A stretch of DNA of 64,000 nt from Adiantum capillus-veneris. Lineage: Eukaryota; Streptophyta; Polypodiopsida; Polypodiales; Pteridaceae. Shown piece after piece: positions 12,475-24,123 of the stretch (position 1 is the first letter of the stretch; each line of letters opens with the position of its first letter). The notes beneath the pieces are model-generated. The model saw nothing but the letters and a program-made list of their open reading frames with translations, did no database searches and was not told the origin of the DNA. Made by a program: the position numbers and the translations under genes. The DNA lies in the NCBI GenBank assembly GCA_014529385.2, contig CM043969.1:13775446-13839445 (forward strand), in the 5' to 3' direction.

Positions 12475-13212
12475 TTACTTATCTCTTTGATGCTTCTTTG
12501 GAATCCATTTTAGCCTTGTTGTTGGTTGTTGTATTTGGCATTGTTCCTCAGCAGTGGGTTCTCTTCTAATTGCACTATAACCATAGGAGGAATTGAAAGA
12601 ATTCAAGCGGCAGTACATGACAAGTTTTTGCGATTGGTTTCCTTTGGGACCCACATCTTTGTGATTACTGGCTAATTTGTGGATGCTGCTCATTCGGGAA
12701 CCCATACTTGTTCCTGTTTTGTTTGTGTTTGAAGAGACTTCTTTGGGATCCACCTTGTCTTTGTGTGATACTTTAGAGGTCTTTGCTTCAGCCCTTGTAC
12801 GCTTGGTTGAGGATGGGATTCAGACTTTGGGAGTTTGATCCTTTAAATATTTTGGAATCCAAATAAACTCTTGAAATATTTGTGCTTGAATCAACTTCTT
12901 TGGAGCCCAGATCTGAGTTGCAACAGCTATCGACTTTGTGATTTTCTTAGACGTTCTTGCGGACTTTGACTGTTTTCCTTTTGGAGGTGTATCGTGTGAT
13001 TTTTCATCAAAAATCTTCATCTTCTTGATCCATACCTTCTTTTGGCCAATTTGGCTCTTTGGTATCAATATTTGTACAACTCTTTGACTTTGAATTGTTG
13101 TTCTTTGCTTTTTGCCTTCCTTGATTGTTATTGAAGCTGCAAGTGATAGTGATGACCTCAGTTTCTGGTAGGGGATGTCATAAGAATTCTTAGCAAGGTT
13201 GCATTCTAGCAC
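12475..13212 (-). pseudogene. Lys-rich protein with repeated W-x-P-K motifs, interrupted by a TGA
   Basis: Two open segments (13212-12820 and 12753-12475) are in the same frame and are separated by an in-frame TGA after TPKV, so I read one interrupted gene. The product is rich in Lys, Ser, Thr and Gln and contains several W-x-P-K type units (QIWAPKKL, FIWIPKYL, LKWIPKKH) with related GPK and DPK units between them. On the plus strand this appears as a recurring TTTGGGATCCA-like word. Similar W-x-PK repeats occur in some plant copia-type polyproteins (from general knowledge), which would make this a retroelement gag relic. No CCHC or protease motif is visible, so function is open. Confidence 0.35.
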
Positions 13213-13376
13213 TTTACCTCTGTGGTTTGGTTGGTTATGGAAAGTTACTGCTTGTTTGCTCTTGGATTGCTGTTTTTGGGAGGCCTTTTCTAGCCAATTG
13301 GTTAGTGCATTGTTAGCTCATTGACATGGATGTCTTCTTCTTGGTTGAGTCTTTTCTTCATGTATAGGAGCCACAT

Positions 13377-13381
13377 ATGAG
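13377..13381. repeat. Target-site duplication ATGAG, left copy
   Basis: ATGAG immediately precedes the copia LTR. The identical pentamer follows the other LTR at 20359-20363. Confidence 0.85.
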
Positions 13382-13471
13382 TGTTAGGAAATAAGACGTA
13401 GCTAAATAGATTTTTGAGTAGATTACTTAATGGAGAGAGATAGATTTCACACACAAGAGATTATAGAGTAG

Positions 13472-13543
<72 letters not shown>

Positions 13544-14169
13544 AACGATATACGTGGTTCACCCAATGTGGGCTACGTCCACGGAAAAGCAGCCACTCAA
13601 TGGCTTTAGCACTTCAAAAGAAGAAGTAGTTTACAAAGCGATTAAACCCTTGATAGAGCTCCCGCCTTGCTTCACTCTCACCACCTCACACTCACCTTGT
13701 TGCATCAACTTCACACTATGGAATGTGTGCAGAAATGGCCTCCTTTTATAGGCCAAAAGGGCTGCCCTCTCTTATGAGAGACAACCATGTGTAGCCGCCC
13801 TTGTGCGAATAAGTCCTAATCGGACCCTCCAATCCGCCCATGTGTGGCCTCCCTTGAGAAGACAAGTCCGCTTTTGAATTCGGCCACCGGCCACCGGCCA
13901 TTGACTTCCGACCACCGGCCAACCGACCGGTTGTTTTCCGACCACTTTTCGGCCGCCGTCCGGCCATAATATTCCGACGAAAAAAAAAGTCTCCGGGGCC
14001 TCATCCCCCGAGGCCTCTAATGTTGCCCCTGATTCTTGTCCGTGAAAATTTTGGTTTCCGGTGAGTGATTTTCCTTCACGCACGATGGCTTCTCCTCATA
14101 ATGGGGGCCTTACAAATGTGCGCTTTTACCACAGAAAATACAAGGGTAAATCAGGCTCCATACTTAACA
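13382..14169 (-). repeat. Copia 3' LTR (left copy)
   Basis: 788 bp, TG...CA termini. It matches 19628-20358 closely throughout. The main difference is a GA microsatellite (13474-13538) that is much longer here. The adjacent internal sequence ATCTCCCACTT (14170-14180) is the complement of a purine tract that would prime plus-strand synthesis. Confidence 0.9.
13474..13538. repeat. (GA)n microsatellite inside the LTR
   Basis: About 65 bp of GA repeats. The partner LTR has only about 20 bp at the same place (near 19715), so it expanded or contracted after insertion. Confidence 0.9.
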
Positions 14170-15630
14170 ATCTCCCACTTGGAGACTGATCTCCAAACCA
14201 AACCTGTGACTGCTTTCCATTCTGGCTTCTTATCCTTGAATTCCGATTGAAGATGAGCAACAGCTAAACTTCTCCTTGTTGACCACCTTTGTAAACATGT
14301 CTGCAGGATTTTCACTTGTATGCACCTTTCCTAGCTTTAGCTGTCCCTCCTGCAAAAGAGTGCGTATGAAGTGATATCTCACCTCAATGTGCTTTGTCCT
14401 TGAATGAAAGGCTGAGATCTTTGCAAGATGGATAGAGCTTTGGCTATCATTGTACAAGACACAATTGTCTTGTTTGAATCCAAGCTCTTCTAAGAATCTG
14501 TGAAGCCACATAATTTCTTTGTTTGCCTCCGTCATTGCTACATACTCTGCTTCCGTGGTAGAAAGTGAAACCACTTTCTGCAGCTTTGAAGCCTAGCTTA
14601 CTGCTGTGCCTCCAACCGTGAACATATAGCCAGTAGTGCTCCTTCGAGTATCTTTGTCACTTGCTGATCCGAGCCTATTAGAGATTTTTGTTTATCATAC
14701 TTTGTTGGTTTTCCTTGCTTCTAGAGGTTTACAATAAAAGAAAGAGCGAGAACAACCTCTTGGAAAAATTAAAAAAAAATGATTTGATAGGAATTTTTCT
14801 TGACTAGTTCACCGGAGGTGAAAGGTAGAGGGAGAACCTAGTGGTAAAGGAAAGGGAAAATATGTAAATGTGAAAAGAAAAAATATGATGTGGTTGTGGA
14901 GCCATGCACCCATGATTCAAGGGTCATGAGTGGCTCATATCATCATGGCTTTGGAGCCATATGATGATTCAAACAAATGGGACCCAAGTGGAAGACTTGG
15001 TAAAGGAAGAAACCAGACACATGATTTTGCTGAATTTTTAAAAAATACTTCCACTCCGATCCAAGAAAAGTTGTCTCATCAAAGTTGTAGCTGATGAGCT
15101 GGAGATTCTGGCCATATTTTTTTTATAATTTTTGCATCTACGGTCTAGGAGATATGGCCAAAATGGTGGACGCTAGTTTTTTCAACTGTGGTGGAGACCA
15201 CCCCCTCTACCTTTACACACACACACCCTTCCTTTTCCACATTGAGACCTTCTCTAAAAATCATCCATTAGTCTTCTCACCCTCCTCTCCTTCCTCCTCT
15301 CTCTCAAGCTCAAAAACCCATCAAAATTCCTCTTCTAATCACCTCTCAAGTCATGCTTAATCTTGTTGTAATTCATAAGTCCTCATTCAACCCCTTTCTA
15401 TTATTACTAGATATGTATTGATTTTATGTAGATTCTTTACATTTTAAAATAAGGAAGCTCTTGGACTCAAGCTATGGAGGAAGGAGTGAAGACAACACAA
15501 GTGATGATGGAGCTAATTGGTCAACAAATCACTTGGAAGGAGCTTCTTCATTGGTTGAATGTCCCTAATCAAGCTTCATTTGTACAAATTACACTTGGAT
15601 CTTAACCTCACTCCTAATCACTCTCTTTCC

Positions 15631-15638
15631 TATATAAA
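15631..15638 (+). promoter_or_regulatory. TATA box within the nested insertion
   Basis: TATATAAA in the context TTTCCTATATAAAGAGGCC, about 390 bp before the putative primer site. This is consistent with an LTR promoter. Confidence 0.55.
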
Positions 15639-15952
15639 GAGGCCTTCCCCTTTGTAATTTCAAGCCTCCCTCAGCCCCATTGAGCCTTTGTATCACTCAC
15701 CATGAGCCCATAAGCTCATTCATTCACTCTATTCTTGCACATCCTAGAGTGCAAATTGTTTCATGCTAGTAACCTCTCCTCATCTTACTTATGTTAATTA
15801 AGAGAAATGTTTTATATGCGTGTGAGAGTGCTTGATGTGATCTTGGCTAATCCTTGAGTGATTGTTTGGTAATCTATATGCTATTTGTGTTGGGAATGTT
15901 TGAAGTCATCCATTCCTTGTACACACACTACGGTTAATGCTTCATTCATAGT

Positions 15953-15954
<2 letters not shown>

Positions 15955-15986
<32 letters not shown>
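15955..15986. repeat. (CT)n microsatellite
   Basis: About 32 bp of CT repeats just before the putative primer-binding site of the nested element. Confidence 0.9.
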
Positions 15987-15988
<2 letters not shown>

Positions 15989-16397
15989 TGTAGCGGTCCT
16001 AGTCCACGCTTCCAAGACTAGGTGGTGCCCTCATCTCATTTCCCTTGTGGCGCAATGGAGTTTGTTTTGGTGTAGAGGCCGCCATTCCAAATTTCCTTCG
16101 TCACCTGCCATATCTGCATCAGCATACCCTTCTAGAAAAATATCAGTTCCTCCAAAATACAAAGCATTTGTTGTTGTCCCTTTTAGATACCTAAGTATCC
16201 ACTTCACACCTTGCCAATGCTCTTTTCCTGGGTTGTCCATGAACCTACTCACAACTCCCACTTCATGTGCAATGTCTGGCCTTGTCCAGACCATAGCATA
16301 CATTAGCGAACCTATCGCTGCAGCATATGGAACTTTAGACATATAGTCTATCTCCTCTTGTGTCTTTGGACAAATATCCTTTGTTAGTTAAAAATGA

Positions 16398-18152
16398 TCA
16401 GCCAAAGGTGTAGAAACTGGTTTTGCATTTTGCATTGGAAACCTTTCTAGTACCTTCTTGATGTAATCTTCTTGAGATAGCTTTATTGTCTTCTCTGTCG
16501 TGTCCCTTGATATTTTCATACCAAGTATCCTCTTTGTAGCACCTAAATCTTTCATTGAAAAAGATTTGGACAGCTCCTCTTTTTAGGTCTTTGATGTCCT
16601 GCATGTTAGCACTTGCAATCAACATGTCATCAACATACAACATTAGGATGATGAATTTCCCATCTCCCAAATTCTTCGTGTAGACGGAGTGATCCGAGTT
16701 GCATCTTGTGAATCCATGATCCAACATCCATCGATCAAACTTCAAGTACCATTGTCTTGATGCTTGCTTTAAACCATACAAGCTCTTCTTTAATCTACAA
16801 ACCATTTTCTCCTTACCTTTTACTTCATACCCCTTTGGTTGAAGCATGTAGATTTCCTTCTCTAAGTCACCGTGAGGGAATGCCGTATTTACATCCATTT
16901 GCTCGAGATTTAGATCATGAGAAGCCACAAGGCTTAAGACAAGCCTAATTGAGTTCATTTTTACAACAGGAGAAAATATTTCATTGAAGTCAATACCTTT
17001 CTTTTGAGAAAAACCTTTTACCACAAGCCTAGACTTGTACTTTTTCTTCCCACCTTCTTCTTCGTTCAGCTTGTACACCCATTTGTTTTGAAGTGCCCGC
17101 TTACCTTTAGGCAACTCAGCCAACTCCCATGTTTGGTTGCGATGTAGTGAGTCCATCTCCACTTGCATGCTCTTCGTCCATTCTTCTTTGGATTCATGTT
17201 GCATAGCTTCTTCGTATGATTCCAGCTCTCCAGAATCTGAGATCAAGAGATGGTTGAAGGAAGGAACAAACCTTTCTGGAGGTCTACTTGCTCTTGTAGA
17301 TCTTCGGGGAATAGATTGAGGCTCCTCATTTGGTTGACGTTGTACATTGTCACCGTTTGCAGTCCTTGAGTCTTCATCGTCCTCAAGCTCCATGTACTCA
17401 TCACGTGTTTCTTTTGTTTGTTTTCTTTCCAAGTTATCTTTGTACATATTTTGTTCGTTAAAAATTACATCCCTACTCCTTAAGATTTTACCATCTTCAG
17501 GATTCCATAGGCGATACCCAAAGTCTCCTTCTCCATAGCCAATGAAGAAACACTTTTTGGACTTTGCATCTAGCTTTGATCTTAGGCTTCTATCTATGTG
17601 CATGAAAGCCTCATACACAAACACTTTGAGAAATGCATAATTCACCTGTTTACTTGTCCATGCCTCTTCTGGAACTCCCTCATCCAATGCCGTTGAGGGT
17701 GACCGATTGATTAAGTACACAGAGGTACTTACAGCTTCCGCCCAAAGCTCAAGCGGGAGTCCTGCATGTAGCCGCATGCTTCGTGCTCGTTCCATGATTG
17801 TCCTGTTCATCCTTTCCGAAATCCCATTTTGTTGAGGTGTCCTTGGGGTTGTCCTTTGCCTCCGAATGCCATTGATAGCACAAAATCTTTCAAAAGCTTG
17901 GCTGCAATATTTGCCTCCATTGTCGGATCTGAGGCATTTAACCTTGGTACCTGTTTCATTCTCCACAAAGGCTTCCGACCTTTGAAATATGGAAAATACA
18001 TCGGATTTATTCTTCATGACGTAAACCCATGTTTTTCTAGTCGCATCGTCTATGAATGTTACATAGTACAATGAGCCACCAAGTGATGGTGTACTTGCAG
18101 GACACCAAACATCAGAATGAACCAACTCAAGTTTTTTATTTTTTTCTTTCAT
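16398..18152 (-). pseudogene. Copia integrase and reverse transcriptase
   Basis: This 584-codon open frame opens with LVHSDVWCP and carries the integrase core (FIDDATRKTWVY, TPQQNGISERMNRTI). It continues through the copia linker (KCFFIGYGEGDFGYRLW) into the reverse transcriptase (NKWVYKLNEEEGGKKKYKSR, LEQMDVNTAFPHGDL, and the catalytic LYVDDM). After KDLK (about 16585) the frame changes: the expected continuation is on another frame until 16342, so the last 55 or so residues shown by this frame are spurious. Integrase catalytic acidic residues appear present. It would act in the virus-like particle and nucleus. The frameshift makes this copy defective. Confidence 0.9.
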
Positions 18153-19563
18153 TTCCTGATTTTTGAAATTTTACCCTCTTTTGTTTACCATAAACACAAT
18201 CTTCACAGAACTCTAAGTCCACTTCTTTCAAACCTGGTAGAAGCTTCTTTGTTTGAAGGATTTGCATTCCTTTGGCACTCATATGCCCAAGTCGGTAGTG
18301 CTACACCGCACTGTCAACTTCGGTAGTTGCTGCACAAGCTGAAGGTTGCGTGGTAACAATACACAAGTAAAGTGTACCGACTTTTTCTCCCTTGGCAACC
18401 ACCAAAGATCCCTTTGAGATCTTCCACCGTTTGTTTCCGAATGCAATGTTGTGACTTCATCGTCCAATTGTCCTGTAGAGATCAAATTTTTGCAAAGAGA
18501 AGGAACATGCCTAACATCTTTAAGCTTCCATTCATTTTCGTTAGCAGTTTTGACAGAAATTGTACCTTTGCTGACAATCTCACAAGCTTCATCATCTCCC
18601 AAGTATACATACCCAAAATTACCTTTTGTGTAGTCTTGGAAATGTTGCTTGTGTGGTGTCGCATGGAATGAAGCCCCAGAATCTACTATCCAGGAATTAG
18701 ACACATTGTCTAATGAGAGAATTAGAGCATCTTGCTCTACTTTACCTGCCACATTGGCCTCCGATGTTGGATTGTTGTCTTGAGACTCTGCCTCCTTCTT
18801 CTTCTTGGACCAGCAATCCTTCTTGACGTGGCCCTTCTTGCCGCAGTTCCAACATTCAAGAACTGACTTTGTGCGTGACTTGCTCCGCCTTGAGCGATCA
18901 CGACCCTTTTGGTTTTTGAACCTTTCCTTAGGCCTTCCTCTTGTTTCCACTGATAGTGCAGCACTTGATGATTCTCTTGTGCTTCTCCTTCGCATTTCCT
19001 CACTTAGGAGAACACCCACAACATCATCAAACTTAAGAGTATTTGTGCCAAAGATAGAATTTCTTACATCCATCACAAGGCTGTCCCAACTATCCGGTAG
19101 AGATGATAGTATAAGGAGAGCTCGCACTTCGTCATCGAAATTGATTTTCACTGATCGAAGTTGACTTATGTTTGTGTTAAAGTCATTTAGGTGTTCTGCA
19201 ACTGAACCATTCTCTGCCATCTTTAGATTGAACAAGCGCTTCATAAGAAATACCTTATATGGATGCCGATGGTTTCTCGTAGAAGTCGTCAAGTGACTTC
19301 ATCAAGTCCTCCATTGTCTTCATCTCTGAAACATTGAAGGCCACCGTTGACGCCAAGATTAACCGTATTGTTCCCAGTGCCTTTCGATCAAGGACAATCC
19401 ATGCTTCATCTGCCATTGTTGCGGGCTTCTTCGCAAGACCTCCTAGTGGCAAATAGAGGTCCTTCTGGTAGAGATAGTCTTCAATCTGCATCTTCCAGTG
19501 TTGGTATTTTTTTCCGTTGAACTTCTCAATCTTGAGCTTCCCTTCCTCCGCCATAACTCCCAC
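18153..19563 (-). pseudogene. Copia gag, protease and gag-pre-integrase region
   Basis: Gag begins at 19563 (MGVMAEEGKLKIEKFNGKKY, typical copia gag) and switches frame near 19270 to continue as VFLMKRLFNLKMAENGSVAE. A CCHC knuckle, CWNCGKKGHVKKDC, and the aspartic protease active site, IVDSGASFHAT, follow. After LISTGQLDDE (about 18450) the frame breaks again. The gag-pre-integrase zinc region lies in another frame up to 18152. Products would form the particle and process the polyprotein. At least two frameshifts separate the domains. Confidence 0.87.
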
Positions 19564-19613
19564 TCAATTCAATGAATCCTTTCCTTGAGATAATTTAGCT
19601 ACGAGCAAACCTT

Positions 19614-19625
19614 GCTCTGATACCA
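19614..19625 (-). other. Primer-binding site, initiator-Met tRNA type
   Basis: The minus strand reads TGGTATCAGAGC two bases inside the right LTR, the usual plant retrotransposon primer site. It fixes the element's orientation. Confidence 0.9.
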
Positions 19626-19627
19626 GT

Positions 19628-20358
19628 TGTTAGGAAATAAGACGTAGCTAAATAGATTTTTGAGTAGATTACTTAATGGAGAGAGATAGATTTCACACAC
19701 AAGAGATTATAGAGTAGAGAGAGAGAGAGAGAGAGTACAAACGATATACGTGGTTCACCCAATGTGGGCTACATCCACGGAAAAGCAGTCACTCAAGGGC
19801 TTTAGCACTTCAAAAGAAGAAGTAGTTTATAAAGGGATTAAACCCTTGATAGAGCTCCCGGCTTGCTTCACTCTCACCACCTCACACTCACCTTGTTGCA
19901 TCAACTTCACACTATGAAATGTGTGTAGAAATGGCCTCCTTTTATATGCCAAAAGGGCTGCCCTCTCTTATGAGAGACAGCCATGTGTAGCCGCCCTTGT
20001 GCGAATAAGTCCAAATCGGACCCTCCAATCCGCCCATGTGTGGCCGCCCTTGAGAAGACAAGTCCGCTTTTCAATTCGGCCACCGGCCATTGACTTCCGA
20101 CCACCGGCCAACCGACCGGTTGTTTTCCGACCACTTTCTGGCCGCCGTCCGGCCATAATATTCCGGCGAAAAAAAAAGTCTCGGGGGCCTCCGCCCCCGA
20201 GGCCTCTAAAGTTGTCCCTGATTCTTGTCTGTGAAAATTTTGGTTTCCGGTGAGTGATTTTCCTTCATGCACGATGGCTTCTCCTCATAATGGGGGCCTT
20301 ATAAATGTGCGCTTTTACCACAGAAAATACAAGGGTAAATCAGGCTTCATACTTAACA
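19628..20358 (-). repeat. Copia 5' LTR (right copy)
   Basis: 731 bp, TG...CA termini, partner of 13382-14169. It holds the element's presumed promoter, read leftward. ATGAG follows directly at 20359-20363. Confidence 0.9.
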
Positions 20359-20429
20359 ATGAGGATGCTTGTTGCAGTTGCGTCACCACCGAGGATTTTG
20401 TAATCCACTTCAGATTTACTTTATTCTTG

Positions 20430-23400
20430 TAGCGGTGACATTGGTTCCTAGTTCTTTGATGTAGACAATCATAAAACTGTGAATTAGTTAAACTGTCGTT
20501 TATTTCACATGCTGGGTTGTATGGATTTTTGTTGTCATCTTCTTGAAGCTCCGAGTGTTCTACAAAGTCATAAAACTCGTCTTCTTCTTTGTCTTTTGAT
20601 TCCTAGATCACACTCAAAGTAAGGAACGACATCATAGCCATCTTTATCTAAAAACCTCGTTGTTGGATCATCTTCAATAGCGCACACATCCAGAGTAGCC
20701 AAGATGTGTTCCCCCTTCAAGTGGCTCTAATGCTTCCTCATCAAGAAAGAGTTCTAGGATATAATACTTATCTTCAATTTCCATTTCTAGGATACATTCC
20801 ACGCGCTTTAAACTTCCACATTGTGAAGATCCACATATGAAAATTTTGATTCTTCTATAGTAGCGGAATCAAACTCTTCTACATGGGTTCTCATCACATC
20901 CTTGTAGCTATGGTCTTTCAAGTTTATCCTTGTCATGGTTTCCATGTGTCTTAGGTAGATATGGTCATAAAACCAATCTTGGACCATTCTCAATTGACTC
21001 ATGTTTGGTCTTCGTGTTTCTACCAGAAGAGGTGTCATATGCATTAATTCTCTTATAGGCATAGCGCTACTCATAGAGGCTATGGGTTCTTGACCGATCA
21101 ATGCAGTCAAGACTAGGTAGGCCTTCATGAGTGGGGACTACTATAATACTCATGTGGATGTGAAATCTTACACTAGCTTATAGATCTCCAAACTTTGTGG
21201 TAGATTCACCAATGCTTACAAAGTTATGCTTAGCTTGTTGTGATGATCCCGCATTAAGCAAGAAACAAGCATAGTTAAATGGGACCTAATATCCTCTTTT
21301 AACTCATGATCATGATTTATAAACTCTTCTACAAGTTGGTTTGTGTAGTTCATTGTTTCCAAAATTATGTTATTTATGCTCTGGTATATGCCAATGTTCT
21401 TTTGAAATGTCATGCTTCCTTTGAAAGGCCGTTTAATCATAAAATATGGAAATCATGCAAACAATCCCCGTCCATGTAAATATGCATAAACATAGGAGGT
21501 GATGCCCTCATAGGCACAATCATGTTTGAAGCATAGCTTGCTTAGATGTCCATAGTATTCTATTGGAAATTATAGTTATTGTGTGAAATTTGGACATTTA
21601 TTGCATGTCATGTTTTTTGAAAAGCATCATTGTATACTTCTTACGTTCATTCCTAAATTTATGCAATTATGAATTAACTCCATATATAAAATCTTGCAAA
21701 CAATCTTTCCAACATGTATATTTCAAATGGAAATATATAAATAGATACGTTCATTATATGGAAGCTCTTTTTTCATAGCTGAGGTGTTTTAGCTCATTGA
21801 ACTAGCATACCATGCTCTCACCTAGATCGGTCTCAGATGTGTATCAAACACCAAAAGCTAACCTTATTTTCATAAGCCTAATACAATGATTTTGTATATG
21901 TACAATGCTCCAAATGTGAAGAAACTTGCTAGCTAGAATGTGCAATGTATCTTCATCATCCTCATGTGCTCAAACGTCATTTTCAACACTTAGACAAAAT
22001 CACACTGAAGATAAACGACCTGTAAAGGGCAGGTCAGTTTTGGCCTCCATAGCTTTCTTAGGATGTTCTTTATTTATTCCTATGGATGAAAACCAACTTG
22101 GATGCATGTATGGTGTGTAAGGAAAAAATATCTCATAGTCAGCCACGATTAAAAACATAACTTCATCTCGTGAGAGACTTACATAGAAAGGAAGTTCACC
22201 TATGAGCATGATGGTATGCTCAGATTTGTAATTCCACTTTGCACAAGAAGGAAACAAAGAGATAAGATAGTAAAGAGCTCATAGAACAGTACAACAACGT
22301 ACGCTCACTTTCATTATACAAAACTTAGGCCAAAAGTTACAAAAATTGTCTTTTATAGCTTAGTTGAGGTTTAAGAGATGGATCCCTAGATAATTTGGCT
22401 CAATAATAATAAGGCTAGGAAATTTCTGCAAATAATTACAACTTTGGAAGATCTTGGCCCCTTTACACCCTTGGGAAATCATTTGTAATACAACAAGTTT
22501 GCACTTTTATGGGATTTCAAATCAAAGAATAATATTTTGATACAATAAGTGGGGATGAAAATGATGGTGGTGAGCGTCCTTTGATGTTCCTATTAGCTGA
22601 GAAGCTAACATTCCTTCCTCCTTGACTATGTTGTCCTTGACATAGCTACTTAGGGTGCTAAGTAGTGGTTGGGCTTCTGCACTTCAGTCCGCTTTATGTA
22701 GTGATCCAATACTTTCTAATACTTTATTTGGAGCTCTTTATCTGCTGTAGAAATAAACTGCAAAATCCTTGTTTTTGTGCTCAATGGCATAGTAACTTAC
22801 AAAACCAGTTGTTAATCGGGCCAAATGTCTTGCTTCTATAAGTGAAGAAGCTCGTGTAGAACGCCTCTTCAAATGTTTTCATGTAGCATGAGGGTAAGAA
22901 CATTACCCTAGCATAGAAACCGTGGAGCACTTCTTTTGATGGTTGTGTAGACAAATCATAGTGGAGTCCCTGAGTACCTTCAAGTAATGACATCTAGGCA
23001 GCATCGGTTTGCTCGGCTCAATGGAAGCTCTCTAGGAAAGTAAGAAGCATCTTTGACATCTTGACTAGCATGATTCAATTCAAGTCTGGCATCCCATGGA
23101 AAAGATTTATTGTTGATGAAATATTCTCCACCATGTTATCTTCAGAGTGTTTGCCTTTTGATAACGGTGGGAATCACGAGTAGTTGAGCCAAGTAGGCCG
23201 CGTTTTCTTGATGATAGAATGGTGTTGCCAATTGTGGACCCTCAAAATTGGGCACTGCACCAGATCTTGCTTGATTTTGATTGGTGCATTGGTGTAGTGA
23301 ATGAGGTATCTTGGGTGCCAACTTATTCAAATGTTGCACCATTTAGGGTGTACCATTTGTGAGGGCCATGCCAGGGACCACCGACTACATTATCTCCAAA

Positions 23401-23510
23401 TGGAAACATCATGACTCTAGACATCCCTCTGCTTGAGACGGACACCAAGACAAGACTCCTCCTGCTCTTTGATGAGAACTCAAGGGAGTGATACCATGAG
23501 AATAACATTC
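20430..23510 (-). pseudogene. Scattered unrecognised minus-strand coding relics
   Basis: Several minus-strand segments look coding by composition but belong to no family I recognise. 21128-20808 contains QLRMVQDWFYDHIYLRHM. It seems to continue in shifted frames with acidic segments (YYILELFLDEEALEPLEGG) to about 20640. Others are 22257-22000 (MFPSCAKWNYKSEHTIM), 22993-22781 (HGFYARVMFLPSCYMKTFEEA), and 23508-23142, where two overlapping frames join (MMFPFGDNVVGGPWHG). They could be exons of one decayed gene or a gag relic. The gaps have many stops. Confidence 0.25.
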
Positions 23511-24123
23511 ACTTTTCTCACATGGAACCCTTAACCCATGTACACCTTTCTTTATCGGTTCAACTTTCTAATCGAAGTCATCAAACTAAATTTGAACTCA
23601 ACCTTCCAAGGTCAACTGGTGGGAGTTCTCTAATTCACCCTTGGTTCGAGGTCACTAATGCTTTTTTCTCGGTTATGAATGATTGCATCTGTTAGTGAAT
23701 TCCCCTAAGATGAATAGTATTTACTAACTACACAAATCCCTCATTCCGATGTTTGATTCCCGCTCCGTAGCTCAAAATCCCTTTTCGTCTTACAAGAAAG
23801 ATGTACATCTCCTCACATAATCACTCATATTAGCATAGCTTAGCTTAGTAATTAGCATGGTAGAGGAGATGAGCATGCATTGAAGCTTGGCTCTTGGTTG
23901 GATTTGCATCACAAAGCCAAGAGTTGTTGGTGTAGGCCTCCCTTCTCACAAGCTTGGAGTAGGTGGTAAGCTTTCCATTAAAGCTTGAGAAGGAGAGAGA
24001 GTCTTCTTTACTTCACACATGAGATTGTGTGTGTGTGTGAGTGATAATTCCTTGCAAAAATCAGCCCCCTCTCTCTCTTGGGTGACCCCTCTTGCTATTT
24101 TCTCTTGCTACCCTCTCATTGGA

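Larger units (their letters stand above)
14661..16099 (+). mobile_element. 1,439-bp insertion in copia RNase H with GTCAC duplication
   Basis: The copia RNase H frame breaks at GTCAC (14656-14660) and resumes at the second GTCAC (16100-16104), so the insert and its 5-bp duplication are defined by coding continuity. Inside are a TATA box at 15631, a (CT)n run, and TGGTGCCCTCATCTC (near 16022), which fits a tRNA primer site because its complement ends in CACCA. That suggests an LTR plus primer site and a short leader, read on the plus strand. The ends (TTGCTGATCC... and ...TTTCCTTC) are not TG...CA and I see no protein. A related arrangement exists at 44.6-45.2 kb. Confidence 0.75.
14230..16342 (-). 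pseudogene. Copia RT C-terminus and RNase H, split by an insertion
   Basis: The upstream half (16342 to 16105) encodes the copia segment YAAAIGSLMYAMVWTRPDIA and ends in YADADMAGD. The downstream half (14655 to 14230) resumes at KDTRRSTTGYMF and includes LSTTEAEYVAMTEA and the ENPADMFTK tail, the typical RNase H active-site region. Removing 14661-16099 plus one copy of GTCAC restores the reading frame across the junction. A further in-frame TAG occurs after GGTAVS, where copia elements have Trp. The protein would remove RNA from RNA/DNA hybrids during reverse transcription. This copy is inactive. Confidence 0.85.
13382..20358 (-). mobile_element. Structurally complete Ty1/copia retrotransposon with nested insertion
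   Basis: Two direct LTRs (13382-14169 and 19628-20358) begin TGTTAGG and end TTAACA. A perfect 5-bp target duplication, ATGAG, lies at 13377-13381 and 20359-20363. An initiator-Met type primer site abuts the right LTR and a purine tract abuts the left LTR, so transcription runs right to left. The domain order gag, protease, integrase, reverse transcriptase, RNase H is that of copia. The LTRs look nearly identical apart from the length of a GA run, suggesting a fairly recent insertion, yet the coding region has frameshifts, a stop and a 1,439-bp insertion. Without the insertion the element is about 5.5 kb. Confidence 0.93.
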
